A stretch of 64,000 nt of DNA from Spirogloea muscicola (Eukaryota > Streptophyta > Zygnematophyceae > Spirogloeales > Spirogloeaceae): contig WELB01000018.1 in assembly GCA_009602725.1 (NCBI GenBank), positions 240,434 through 304,433 of the forward strand. Reading direction: 5' to 3'. Shown here in pieces: positions 12,066-22,740 of the stretch. Made by a program: the position numbers and the translations under genes. Every line of letters begins with the position of its first letter. Positions within the stretch are counted from its first letter, which is position 1. The notes under the pieces are model-generated. The model worked only from the letters and a program-made list of their open reading frames with translations. It did not search any database and had not been told where the DNA came from.

Positions 12066-12573
12066 GTGCGGAGATTCGGCGGAAACGTGCGACAGCGGAG
12101 CGCCAGCTCGGCGCTCCGCCTGCCGCAAGGCGGGAGCAGGTGCGCGCCGCGGTGGTGGACGAGAAGAGAAGCAAGGCAACTGCTCCCACTCCCACTGCTT
12201 GCGACTGGCTTACCGAGCGCAGGCGGCCCGGGCAGGGCGGGCGCGCCCGCTCTGGCGCCGCCGCCGGCGGTGGCACGCGGACGCGCAAGCGCAAGGCCAC
12301 TGCGAGTGTGCTGCACGAGCACTGCCGGCTGCAGAGATTCCGCAGCCACTTGCGACCTGCCTTCTTCGACGCAACCTCCAACCTGCAAGCTCGCGCTGCG
12401 AGGAGAACAACAGCGGCAGTGCGTCAACGCTGGCGCTCGCATGGGGGTGCAATCAGCAACTGCGGGTGGCTGCCACAAGCGCTGCACCGCGTACGCCGAG
12501 GGCATAGCGGGCACGCCGCCAAACAAGCCCGCCATGAGTTGCTGACTCATCCTGTGCCTGCAGGGACTTTGCA
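12066..12573 (+). other. GC-rich possible exon sequence, unidentified
   Basis: Plus-strand frame open from the gap edge (AEIRRKRATAERQLGAPP, later TRTRKRKATASVLHEHCRLQ). It is rich in Arg, Ala and Lys and runs into the triplicated unit that follows. No family was recognised. It may be the 5' part of the plus-strand trihelix gene copy whose body begins at 13083, but no ATG is visible because of the gap. Confidence 0.3.
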
Positions 12574-13082
12574 GGCGGCTGGACCGGCATTCAGTTGCAC
12601 CGCCGATTCCTGAACTCAAGCAAAGAGCACTGCCGCTCTCCCAGGTATGTTTGCACGCGTTGTGTCGACAGTGTGCAAGCTTTGCGAGCGTGCCAAGTCA
12701 TGCCCGCCCGTCCGTTGCTGAGCCAACTTGTGGCTGGATGGATTTTGCAGCTGGACCGGCCTTCAGTTGCACCGCCGATTCCTGAACTCACGCAAAGAGC
12801 GCTGTCGCTCTCCCAGGTATGTTTGCACGCGTTGTGTCGACAGTGTGCAAGCTTTGCGGGCGTGCCGAGTCATGCCCGCCCGTCCGTTGCAGCCAACTTG
12901 TGGCTGGATGGATTTTGCAGGCGGCTGGACCGGCGTTCAACTGCACCGCCGATTCCTGAACTCAAGCAAAGAGCACTGCCAATCTCCCAGGTACTATTGC
13001 ACGCATTGTGTCGACAATTTGCATGCCAAGTCATGCCCGCCGTCCGTTGCTGAGCCAACTTGTGGCTGGATGGATTTTGCAG
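12574..13082 (+). repeat. tandem triplication of a small exon plus intron (about 155-175 bp unit)
   Basis: Three head-to-tail copies begin at about 12574, 12751 and 12921. Each carries a 66-71 nt block from GCTGGACCGGC to a TCTCCCAG|GTA donor-like end. A segment of about 85-107 nt follows (gtatgtttgcacgcgttgtg in the first two copies, gtactattgcacg in the third) that ends in ATGGATTTTGCAG, an acceptor-like end. The pattern is that of a duplicated exon-intron unit; whether it is translated is unknown. Confidence 0.7.
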
Positions 13083-14904
13083 GTACTGTGTTTCAGCCTC
13101 AACTGGCGACTCCTACCTTGGCAACAAGTCCGTGGCTTGCCCTGGGTCCTCCTTCATCAACGAACTCAACGCCCTCATGCCCGCCCAAGAAGTCAGCATC
13201 TCGTTGTGGCAATTCAATCAAAGCCAAGCGGATCAACCTTGGGACCTTCGACGAGGTTGTAGAGGAAGTCAAGGCGCCGTGGAGCAAGGACTGGACTGTC
13301 ACGCTCATTCTGGCGAAGCAAAGCCACGATCGTAATCATGACAACAAGGCACATGTCCAAGGTATGTAGTGTCTATGCGCTAATGCAATGCTCTTGAAAG
13401 TCCGAGTGTGATCTTAGAAGCTTCCCATGCCGAGCTTATGCTATGGAGGATCTGTCTCTTTAAAGGGGGTGCTTGTATCACCTTGACTTATCTTGTGTTG
13501 TGTGCTCAGTGTGTACTGTGTCTTGCCGATGTTGTCATCTACTTTGCACCATGTTATGTACTGTGTGGCTCTTGAGTGTGCTCTTGGTCTGTGTATCCTA
13601 TGTATTGTGGATTGTGATGCAGAGATCTGTCAATTGGTGACAGGGTCTCAAGACAAAATGTAGGTCTCCATCGCCAATCACATCACCGCCGCGCACCCCA
13701 CTTTCCTCAAGGATCCACAGGCATGCAGGCAAAAGCGGAAGCGACTACTTGCCCAATACAAGACCGAGTTCGCACTGAAGAATACATCCGGTGAAGGTAC
13801 AAGAGAGGAGTGGGAGTACTTTAATCTCATCCATGAAGATATGGGACGCCGTCCTGTGATGGAATGCAAGTATCATGCAGATGCATCGGGCAGCCAAGAG
13901 CTACCCAGTGTCACATTCGAGAGTGGCCAGACAAAGAGCAGGAGTCCCAAGCACAACGACCAGCCAACCAACCCAGAAGCTCCGTCGGCTCAGGAGAAGG
14001 ATCTTCTGGGTTGGTTGGCTGGTCGTTGTGCTTGGGACTCCTGCTCTTTGTCTGGCCACTCTCGAATGTGACACTGGGTAGCTCTTGGCTGCCCGATGCA
14101 TCTGGATAATACTTGCATTCCATCACAGGACGGCGTCCCATATCTTCATGGATGAGATTGAAGCACTCCCACTCCTCTCTTGCACCTTCACCGGATGTAT
14201 TCTTCAGTGCGAACTCGGTCTTGTATTGGGCAAGTAGTCGCTTCCATTTTTGCCTGCATGCCTGTGGATCCTTGAGGAAAGTGGGGTGCTCGGCGGTGAT
14301 GTGATTGGCGATGGAGACCCACATTTTGTCTTGAGACCCTGTCACCAATTGACAGATCTCTGCATCACAATCCACAATACATAGGATACACAGACCAAGA
14401 GCACACTCAAGAGCCACACAGTACATAACATGGTGCAAAGTAGATGACAACATCGGCAAGACACAGTACACACTGAGCACATAACACAAGATAAGTCAAG
14501 GTGATACAAGGACCCCCTTCAAAGAGACAGATCCTCCATAGCATAAGCTCGGCATGGGAAGCTTCTAAGATCACACTTGGACTTTCAAGAGCATTGCATT
14601 AGCGCATAGACACTACATACCTTGGACATGTGCCTTGTTGTCATGATTACGATCGTGGCTTTGCTTCGCCAGAATGAGCGGGACAGTCCAGTCCTTGCTC
14701 CACGGCGCCTTGACTTCCTCTACAACCTCGTCGAAGGTCCCAAGGTTGATCCGCTTGGCTTTGATTGCATTGCCACAACGAGAAGCTGACTTCTTGGGCG
14801 GGCATGAGGGCGTTGAGATCGTTGATGAAGGAGGACCCAGGGCAAGCCACGGACTTGTTGCCAAGGTAGGAGTCGCTAGTTGAGGCTGAGACACAGTACC
14901 TGCG
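13079..14904. repeat. foldback: about 900-bp inverted repeat with 25-nt spacer
   Basis: Left arm 13079-13978 and right arm 14004-14904 are reverse complements with only scattered differences. The centre reads GACCAGCCAACCAACCCAGAA - 25 nt - TTCTGGGTTGGTTGGCTGGTC. Both arms carry the same two exons and intron of a trihelix-type gene. A transcript through it would form a hairpin of about 900 bp. Confidence 0.92.
13083..13978 (+). pseudogene. trihelix-type DNA-binding gene fragment, left arm (nonsense mutation)
   Basis: Exon 13083-13361 (FQPQLATPTLATSPWLAL...FDEVVEEVKAPWSKDWTVTL) is followed by a GT-AG intron (13362-13643) and an exon from 13644. The second exon carries the helix CRQKRKRLLAQYKTEFAL. 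In this arm the Trp codon in the QDKMWVSIANH block is TAG, so the frame stops; the right arm has TGG. The W...W, CRxKW and YK pattern suggests a trihelix or SANT/Myb-like DNA-binding domain (Myb_DNA-bind_4 type). The 3' end is lost at the foldback centre. Confidence 0.6.
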
Positions 14905-15254
14905 GGCCATGGCGGCAAAGTCAGGGCTGATTGTGCACCTTGAAGAGGGAGCTTTGTGGAATCGTTGCAATGGCTGATGGCCCCTTGTGTACAAGCTTGG
15001 ATGGGGGGGATGTGAACGACACACAATTGGTGCTGGAGGAAGCCAAAAGACACACATGTCGGTTGTTGCAGATTCACAAGCGGAGATGGTGCCGAAGAGA
15101 TTACCAGAGCGCGTGCAGGACCTTGCGCAATGATGGTCGCCGGCAGAGGCAGCGCAACGCCTTTCTCGGGCGAGGGTTGAGGAGATGACCCCGAGCTGAC
15201 CAGGTCGTCGTCCCCGCCTGCACCCGAGCACCAAGGCAGGCGCATCGCCATGGC
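13911..15254 (-). pseudogene. trihelix-type DNA-binding gene, right arm copy (truncated at foldback centre)
   Basis: Minus-strand gene. A possible N-terminal exon starts at an ATG near 15254 (MAMRLPWCSGAGGDDDLVSS), with Ser/Pro-rich sequence down to 14905. Then come the arm exons: APWSKDWTVPLILAKQ before the intron, and GSQDKMWVSIANHI, FLKDPQACRQKWKRLLAQYK and EEWECFNLIHEDMG after it. The three helices with Trp anchors fit a trihelix/SANT DNA-binding domain; PIF/Harbinger transposons also encode a protein of this type. The frame crosses the foldback centre and ends at 13911 inside the other arm, so the natural C-terminus is missing. The copia element sits just upstream (15368-15372 target site). 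Confidence 0.5.
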
Positions 15255-15372
15255 TTCCCCGCCTCCTGCTGCGCGGGGGAGCTCGGCCCGGGGAGGGTGG
15301 CCAGGCGGGGGATGCCAGGCGGGGGAGCGCACAGGCGGGGGAGCGCAGAGAGGGCAGGCGGGCGAGGAGCCC

Positions 15373-15650
15373 TCTTGACTGACGACATCTTGGCCTCGGC
15401 TGGCCATGTGGATCGCGAGGAAGGCTGTGCGACAAGAGCGACGGGGAGACCAGCCTCAGCGCTCGACAGCGGCGGCAGCGGTGGCGGCGGCGCGTTGCAG
15501 CGGCAGGATGGCGTGCAATCTCAGATTGGGATCCCAGCCGGTCGATACAAAGGGTCGCGGCCGGCCCAGATAGGCCAGTGTGACCGCTAGGTACCGCTAG
15601 GCCAAATGTGACCATGCAAGAATCTGACGTTTTGGCATCTCCTTTCAACA
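15373..15650 (-). repeat. copia 3' LTR
   Basis: 278 bp. On the minus strand it begins TGTTGAAAGGAG and ends GTCAGTCAAGA. Same-orientation copy of 20610-20888. Confidence 0.92.
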
Positions 15651-17759
15651 CTCTCACCTGCCAAATGTCAGATTCTGCAGCGATATGACTACTCTAAGCC
15701 AGCTCTGATGTTTTGAGTACTGAAGCATGCAAGCTCATCCACACACATGCGAACCCACAAGAGAGACATGGCCATGAGAGGGGGATTCTTACCCTCCATC
15801 TCAGGCACTTCACATACACTGTGTTCACCCCTTTTGGGTATTTGAGGACTGAACTAGCCCCATGCCTCTGACACAGAACATGTGCTTGTCACGCGACACT
15901 GCCTTCGTCAAGCAGTCTGCTACCATTTCTGGGTCGGCGCAGAGCTTGAACTGCACCACACCATCATCTACTAGCTCACGCACCTTGTGCAATTTGATAT
16001 CAAAGTGTTTTGTGCGGGCATGATGGACTGGATTGCGAATGAGCGCCAGACTGCTAGTGCTGTCAGTGTAGATTGTGGTAGGATTGACCTGTGCTTGCAG
16101 AAGCTCTGCTAGCAGTCTTCTCACCCACACGGCTTCACAGGCTGCGCTGAAAGCGGCAGTGTACTCCGCTTCGCAGGTAGATGTCGCTACTGCTGGTTGC
16201 AATTTTGACATCCATGAGATGGCTCCTCCTGCCAGAACGAACACGTATCCCGACGTCGATCGACACTTCTCCTCTCCTGCAAGATCGGCATCCACAAATG
16301 CATACGTGCTGAATGTTTGTTCGATATGCAATTTGCTACCCTCCAGGGACGCAGCAGAGCATGATCCAGAGAACGAAGACGACCTGCGCAAGCCCTTATC
16401 AACAGTTGCCTGAGACTGTGACAGAGGGGCCTGGTTGTTGGCGGCCACGATGGAGGCAAGAACGACGGCCTCCTGCGCCGAGTACTCCAAGCACCAGTCC
16501 AATGAATGCTGGACATAGCGCAGAAGGCGTTTGACTGCCTCCCAGTGCTTTGGGCCAGCATTCTGCTGATGCTGAGCTAGCTTGTGGACGGCCAGCGCCA
16601 AGTCAGGCCTGGTGCCCATGGCTGCATACATGATGCAGCCTACTGCTTCTCTGTACGGCACTCCCTGCATGAGGTTCTTCTCTCGCTGACTCTGGGGGTT
16701 GTCTTCTTCGGTGAATTTGAACTTTACTTCCAGAGGCGTAGAGACCGGCCTGCAGTCCTCCATGTGGAATCTTTGGAGCACTCCCTTGAGGTACTGCTGC
16801 TGCCCCAATCACAACTTCCTCTGCTGCCTGTCCCTGGTCACCTGAAACCCCAACAGGTAAGCAACCTCCCCCATGTCCTTCATCTCAAACTCTCTTGACA
16901 GCATTTCCTTCACCTCCTGCAGCCTTGTCATGGACTTGCTGAGCAGCAGAAGGTCGTCCACATACACCGACACAATGACCTCTTGCCCCTGACCACCGGG
17001 TAGCATGTACAGGCTTTCATTGTTGTTGCTTCTCTTGAATCCCGCTTCCTGCAATGCTGCATCGAGTCGCGTGTTCCAAGCTCTCGGCGCTTGTTTCAAT
17101 CCATACAAACTCTTCTTCAGCTTGCACACGTGATTGGGAAACTCTGTCGATCTGTACCCCTCGGGTTGTTCCATGTACACTTCTTCCTGCAAGCTGCCAT
17201 TGAGAAATGCTGTCTTTACGTCCATCTGGTGTATATGGTAGTCTTCCGCTGCTCCTATGGCCAACAGAGTTCTGATTGTTGCAAACTTGGCTACTGGGGC
17301 AAAAGTCTCGTCATAGTCCAGACCCGCTATCTGGCTGTACCCTTTCGCCACTAGTCTTGCCTTGTATTTTCAACATTCCCTTGCGCGTCACGCTTAACCT
17401 TCAGCACCCACTTACAGCCCACCACCTTTCTTCCCTTCGGTAACTGAATTAACTCCCATGTCTCATTTTTCTCTATCGACTGTATTTCATCACTAGCAGC
17501 CTTCTCCCATTGTGCCGCTTCAGAACTTGCCCTTGCCTCCGCAAGCGTGCGGGGCTCCTGAGGCTCGTCTACCGCTGCATACAGACTCTGAAAGACTGCA
17601 GCCTTTCCACCTATCCTAGCTGATCTCCTGGGTCCTTCCATCGTCTGTGACTCTTCTTCCAAGAGTTCTGGCTGCTGAGGCTCCGTCACCGGACTCTGCA
17701 TTTCTCCTACCGTCTCTTGCACCTCGTCCACCACTTCTTGGTCCTCTGGCACCTCTATC

Positions 17760-17985
17760 ACTTCTTGCTGCTGGACTGGCTCCTGAACTCCCACCGTGGC
17801 TGGCACATCCATCACTTCTTGCTGCTGGACTGGCTGCTGAACTCCGACTGGCTGCTGAACTCCCACCGTTACTGGCACCTCCATCACCTCTTGCTGCTGG
17901 ACTGGCTCCTGAACTCCCACCGTTGCTGGCACCTCCATCACCTCTTGCTGCTGGACTGGCTGCTGAACTCCCATCGTCGCGTTAG
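17760..17985 (-). repeat. tandem repeats in copia integrase C-terminal region
   Basis: Repeats encoding variants of VGVQEPVQQQEVMEVPAT lie between the integrase core and the reverse transcriptase; at least four imperfect units. Confidence 0.8.
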
Positions 17986-19024
17986 AGAACATTGGCTGCA
18001 CAATTGCAGGCCAACCAGCCACCCACATCTGCTGCTGGTCTGGATCGTTGACTCGAGCAGGTCTCCCCTTCTCCTGCTCAACAGATATTACATCTCGGCT
18101 GACAATCACCTTTTGTAGGATAGGGTTCCAAAGCTTATACCCCTTTTGCTGACGCCCCCAGCCAAGGAAGGTACACTTGACACTCTTCGCCTCGAGCTTG
18201 TTGCGCAGCTCCGCGGGGATGTGGGCATAGGCAACACAGCCAAATTCTCTCATCTCACTGACGTCCGGCTTCACCCCCGACCAAGCCTCCTCTGCCGTCA
18301 CCCCAGCGACACCTGTCGTGGTACAGCGGTTGTGCATGTACACTGCCGCCTCCAGAGCGTACGGCCACCACTACTCTGGCACCTCCATGGTCAGACACAT
18401 TGTACGCACCTTCTCCAAGAGCGTTCTGTTGAGACGCTCGGCAACTCCATTTTGCTCGGGAGTGTACGGCGTTGTTAGCTGATGTACAATACCCCTGCCC
18501 TCCAACTCTTGCATGAAGCGCCGCGAAAGGTGCTCTCCGCCATTGTCACTTCGAAGCACGCCAACTCTGCTCTCTGCTTCTCGTTCTACCATTGGGCGGA
18601 ACCGTTGAAATGCGTCCAGGACCGCCGCCTTGGTGTGCAGCAGGTACACCCACACCTTCTTTGTAAAGTCGTCGGTGAAGCTGACGAAGTACCTCTCCCC
18701 ATTTACCCCCTCCACTGGCGCAGGCCCCCACACATCACTGTGGATGACATGAAGTTTGTGTTTAGCCCTATTGTCAGACTGGGGAAAAGGCAAGCAGTGT
18801 TGCTTCCCTAGCAGACACCCATGACAGACGCCCAGTTTCTCGCCATCCTGAAAGTTCATTCCTGTCACAGTCCCTTCCCTTTCAACTTCTTCAGGCCTTG
18901 TTCATGGAGATGTCCCAGCCTCCTGTGCCATCTCATCAGGCTATTCTCCCTGTGCTCCTCTACCACTGTTGGAGATGTATCGCGAACAGTGAATGCAGAT
19001 ATATTCACCGGATGCATGCCCCTT

Positions 19025-19348
19025 CGGGATTTGTGGAGCGTGGTCACCTGGGGGGTCCCCTCGCATCTCAGGGGTAGAGTCGATAGCGCTTGTGCCCGAC
19101 TCGTCTCTCGGGCGGGAGGCGATAGGTCCTCATGTTGAAGGACGCGCTCCCCGACAAGTTGAATCTGAGAATCAAGAAGGCTGAGATGCGACTTAGGCGC
19201 AGCAGAACCAATCATAGACCCATCCCTTGGTTTGTGGAACGTGGTCACCTCAGTTGTCCCCTCGCATCTCAGGGGTGAAGGCGATAACGCTTGTGCCCAA
19301 CTCGTCTCTTGGGCGGGAGGCGATAGGTCCTCATGTTGAAGGATCCAC
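19025..19348 (-). repeat. internal duplication in copia pre-integrase region
   Basis: About 121 bp at 19025-19147 is repeated at 19227-19348 in the same orientation (both encode LQHEDLSPPA.ETS.AQALS), separated by about 80 bp. The frame stays open across both. Confidence 0.8.
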
Positions 19349-19913
19349 AGATCGTCTTCTTCCACGCCAATCGCCCCAATTTCGCCTGTCATGCGGTCTT
19401 TGACAAATAGAATTTCATCAAAAACTTCCACCATGTTGCCTAGCCTTGTCACCCGCTTCAGCGAGAAGAGATTGACAGCCATGTCTGGCACAAAGAGCAC
19501 CTCTTGTAGCCGCCCGCTCTACCTTCTTGTTCCCAACCAGCATTACAAGGTCTACACTTCCCTTGCCTTGTACAGGGAGGGTGTACCCATCGCCAAAACG
19601 GATGTGGCCTCCTGCTGCAACGAGATCACTCACCCACGCCTTATTGTGAGTAATATGCATGGTTGCGCCACTGTCCATTACCCACCGCCGCGACTCTCTC
19701 CTATCCATGGTCACCTGTGTGGTCACACAGTACGTCTGAGACCCTGGAGGTGTGTTTCTACTTCTCCTGCTGTGTACGCAGTCCCTCGCCCAATGCCCTT
19801 GCTTGCCGCAGTAGTTACAGACGTCCTGCCTTCTTTGGACTCTCTGTGTACTTGGCTGCTGCTGCCACTGCTGCTGCTGTTGCTGCCAGGGCTGCTGCTG
19901 CTGCTGCTGCCAG

Positions 19914-19972
<59 letters not shown>

Positions 19973-20597
19973 GCGCACATAGAGAGCATTATCTTCTACC
20001 AAGGACTCTCTACGGTCCCACTGTCTCTGGAGGTCCTCAACACCCTGCAGCCGCTCTACGCAATCATCAAAGGACAGAGGTGGTCTGTAGGTTTGTAGCG
20101 TCTCCATTGTCTGGTGGAATCTCGCCGGAATATTGTGGAACAGGTGGGCCAGCAGCATGTCTGGAAAGATGACCTGCCCTGCGTCAGTCAACTCCTGCGC
20201 CTTGCTACGCATTCTTTGGGCATATGAGGTCACCGACTCTGTGGGTCCCATCGTCATGTTGGCAAAGCTTCTCAGAAGAATGCTGATGCTTGTCTGTGGA
20301 GTCTTCCCGTACTCCTTGCAAATAACATCCCAAGTCTCTGCAGCCGTCTTCTTCCCCACCACCAGCTTCAGCTGCGCGGAGTTGAGGCTGCATTTTAGAA
20401 GGTAATGGCAGTGCGTCTGCCTCCGCCTGTACTTCTCCAGCGCTTCCGAGGCAGCCGCATCGTCGTCCTGCGGCTGCGGCTCTGTTTCTGTTCCCCGTAG
20501 GATGGCCAGCAAACCAAGGTGGTCCATGGCCAGCTCCACCATGTCCTTCCAGATGAGCCAATTTGTACCGTCGAACTGTCGCAGGCCCTCGAGGCCT

Positions 20598-20609
20598 CCT
20601 CTGATACCA
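20598..20609 (-). other. primer-binding site (initiator Met tRNA)
   Basis: Minus strand TGGTATCAGAGG directly follows the 5' LTR. It matches the complement of the 3' end of initiator tRNA-Met, the usual copia primer. Confidence 0.88.
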
Positions 20610-20888
20610 TCTTGACTGACGACATCTTGGCCTCGGCTGGCCATGTGGATCGCGAGGAAGGCTGTGCGACAAGAGCGACGGGGAGACCAGCCTCAGCGCT
20701 CGACAGCGGCGGCAGCGGTGGCGGCGGCGCGTTGCAGCGGCAGGATGGCGTGCAATCTCAGATTGGGATTCCAGCGGGTCGATACAAAAGGGTCGCGGCC
20801 GGCCCAGATAGGCCAGTGTGACCGCTAGGTACCGCTAGGCCAAATGTGGCCATGCAAGAATCTGACGTTTTGGCATCTCCTTTCAACA
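20610..20888 (-). repeat. copia 5' LTR
   Basis: 279 bp, about 98% identical to 15373-15650. Minus strand begins TGTTGAAAGG; the inner end AAGA abuts the primer-binding site. Confidence 0.92.
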
Positions 20889-20984
20889 AGCCCCTCCTCC
20901 CTCCTCCCTCCTCCCTCCTCATCGAGTTGAATCGACACATTTTGGCGCGCGGGGGCGCGCGCGTGTGCGTGGCATGCGTCGATT

Positions 20985-21500
20985 GGCTCCGCCGCCATCT
21001 CCGAAAACAGCGTCGCGTACCGGGGTCTACCCGACCATCCGGCGGAAGACGAGTTCTTCCCGTTGGCAATTGACATCCATGGGGCTCTGGCGCTCGGTGG
21101 CTTGAGCTACTTAACCAGCTCGCCCGCCACGCAATCGCCCGTCGCTTCCATGGTGAACCGGTAGACTTTCCTGCAGCCAGGTCGCTGGCGCAAGTGTATC
21201 GCATGCGCTTGGCCGTCTCGCTGCAGAGGTCCATGGCCCGTGCGCTGCACCTTCGTGCCGGGAGAGCCCTCGCTGCTGCCTCTGGCTCTGTCCAGGGGAC
21301 CCACTTCCAGACCCTAGCCTCTCTGATTTGCGGCTGCTTAGCAGGGGTTACTGAGTAATTTGTAGCTGCTTTCTTTCTTTGTGTGCTTTGGTTTCTTAGC
21401 GCTTCCTCTGGCTTCCTCTGGCCCCCTTCTCGTTCTTTGTTCATTCTTTTTTGGGCTGGCTTGTCCAGCCCCTATCCTCAATGGGCGAGCCCTTTCAATT
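20985..21500 (+). mobile_element. LINE 3'-end fragment, 'family A', plus orientation
   Basis: Plus strand holds DEFFPLAIDIHGALA (part of the endonuclease-proximal region) and, after a frame change, YRMRLAVSLQRSMARALHLR. The terminal block gatttgcggctgcttagcag (DLRLLSRGY then TGA in frame) ends at 21352. The UTR has AGCGCTTCCTCTGGCTTCC, then hairpin GGGCTGGCTTGTCCAGCCCC at about 21453-21472, then TATCCTCAATGGGCGAGCCC. It lies next to the copia target site. Confidence 0.75.
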
Positions 21501-22029
21501 CAAGTACGAAATCCGCGCCCACCGCACGCAAACGGCGAGTCACGGTGTCAAACGGGGGGCCAGAGTGGCAAACGGTGGGCCGCGTCATCGCTTCACGTGC
21601 GCTGGCGTGGAGGGGTGGGTGACCGGCGCGCGACCTCCAGTGAAACGGGTCTTTTCCACTCAGCGCGCGACACCTCAGCTCGACCTCGACCTCGACCTCG
21701 TCCCCGACCGCCGTGGGAACACTACGTTATTCTGACTTGCACTTGGTGAACACCAACTTGCTGACGTCTTGGAGACTAGTAGCCTGCTTTTGGCGCATCC
21801 GGCCCCTTCAGGCCTTGCAAATTCCTGTGAGTTGGCCTCTCCCTGCCATTGCCATTAGATGGAAGAGCGCTTTCCTTGTTGCTGTAGCCCTTTCATGTAG
21901 CCGTACTTTTTGCACTAGTTTCTGCTTGAACAATGTTTTTGGCTTGAATTGGCCTACTTATGTTCCATGCTCACCGCGCATCCTCCTACTTGCTGACACG
22001 AGGCAAAAGAAGTGTGTATCGGGGGACGG

Positions 22030-22740
22030 AGGGCCTGAGTGGCCAAGTACAAAGAGGGCTTTAGGGTCTACGACGGGCTCACTCTGTAGGCACTTGGTGT
22101 TGGCATTACACCCGCCCTTGAATAGCGGCAGACTTCCTGCCCCGAGCGGGCTTCAGCGGGGTTGCTCTTCTGCCCTTCAAATTCTTTGTCAACTATTTTC
22201 GGGCTGGCTTTCCACAGCCCTTGCCCCCATTGGAAGAGCCACTTCTTCTTCCCCCTCAGCTCGTCTGACTTCCTACTGCTGATCTCTGTTCATCCATTTT
22301 CTTGGGCTTGGCCTCCCAGCCACCGCCCTATCCTGGAAGCGTCTTCCCCTCTGTTGCTGACGAGGATATGACCAAGAGCGCCCTGTCTGCCTAGCCCGTG
22401 GCTCCGCTACGTAGTCGAAGAAAGGGCTCGCCCATAGAGAGAAGGCGCGCGGGGCGCATGAATTGAAAGGGAGGCCAATTCAAGCCAATACATTGTTCAG
22501 GCAGAGTCGAGTGCAGACTAAACAATGCTACATAATACGGAGACCTAATCTAAGGTACCTAAGATGACATTAGTACCCACGGGTGAGCACAAACAAATCT
22601 GACAAGCTAACTTGGGGAGCTGGAGCGCCGCCACGAAAGCCGGAGGCCTGACTTAGAGCGCGCCCTGCACGTTGATGAAGAGCCCATAGAGAAGAGGGGC
22701 TGGCAAAGCCAGCCCAAAAAGAATGGACAATGTCCAGCGT
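22030..22740. mobile_element. several LINE tails of both orientations
   Basis: Plus-oriented tail at about 22165-22250 (TTCGGGCTGGCTTTCCACAGCCCTTGCCCCC). Another plus-type fragment at 22290-22345 (GGGCTTGGCCTCCCAGCCACCGCCC). A minus-oriented family D end at 22395-22680: frame finishing LSDLFVLTRGY with its stop at 22570, and a UTR starting GAGAAGGCGCGCGGGGCGCA. A minus family A tail at 22680-22735 (AGAAGAGGGGCTGGCAAAGC). Confidence 0.65.

Larger units (their letters stand above)
15825..20560 (-). pseudogene. copia gag-pol polyprotein, broken
   Basis: Minus-strand pieces in order. Gag begins around 20560 (LRQFDGTNWLIWKDMVELAM) and holds a CAG-encoded poly-Gln tract at 19908-19970. Then a zinc knuckle CNYCGKQGHWARDC and protease VMDSGATMHIT. 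Next the integrase zinc region and core (HSDVWGP, VLRSDNGGEH, TPEQNGVAER). Reverse transcriptase follows (KWVLKVKRD, YDETFAPVAKF, VSVYVDDLLLL), then RNase H (YAFVDADLAGE, EAEYTAAFSAACEAVW, IYTDSTSSLALIRNP) to the stop at 15825. Lesions: frameshifts near 19515, 18868 and 17375, an in-frame TAG at 18371-18373 and a TGA at 16809-16811. Single-base indels could in part be sequencing errors. Confidence 0.93.
15373..20888 (-). mobile_element. Ty1/copia LTR retrotransposon, structurally complete
   Basis: Minus-oriented element of 5516 bp: 5' LTR 20610-20888, primer-binding site, gag, zinc knuckle, protease, integrase, reverse transcriptase, RNase H, 3' LTR 15373-15650. Order PR-IN-RT-RH is diagnostic of copia. 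A perfect 5-bp target duplication AGCCC flanks it (15368-15372 and 20889-20893). The two LTRs differ at only about four substitutions and an indel, implying recent insertion, yet the coding region carries several frameshifts and stops. It is inserted upstream of the right trihelix copy. Confidence 0.95.

Noticed and set aside
11078-12619. Reading frames of 350-511 codons on both strands
   Set aside because: They exist only because the N gap has no stop codons.
12574-13082. CRISPR-like array
   Set aside because: Three units of about 170 bp in a eukaryotic genome with splice-like borders; not short repeats with unique spacers.
19391-20098. Plus-strand frame with poly-Leu
   Set aside because: Antisense of the copia gag CAG tract.
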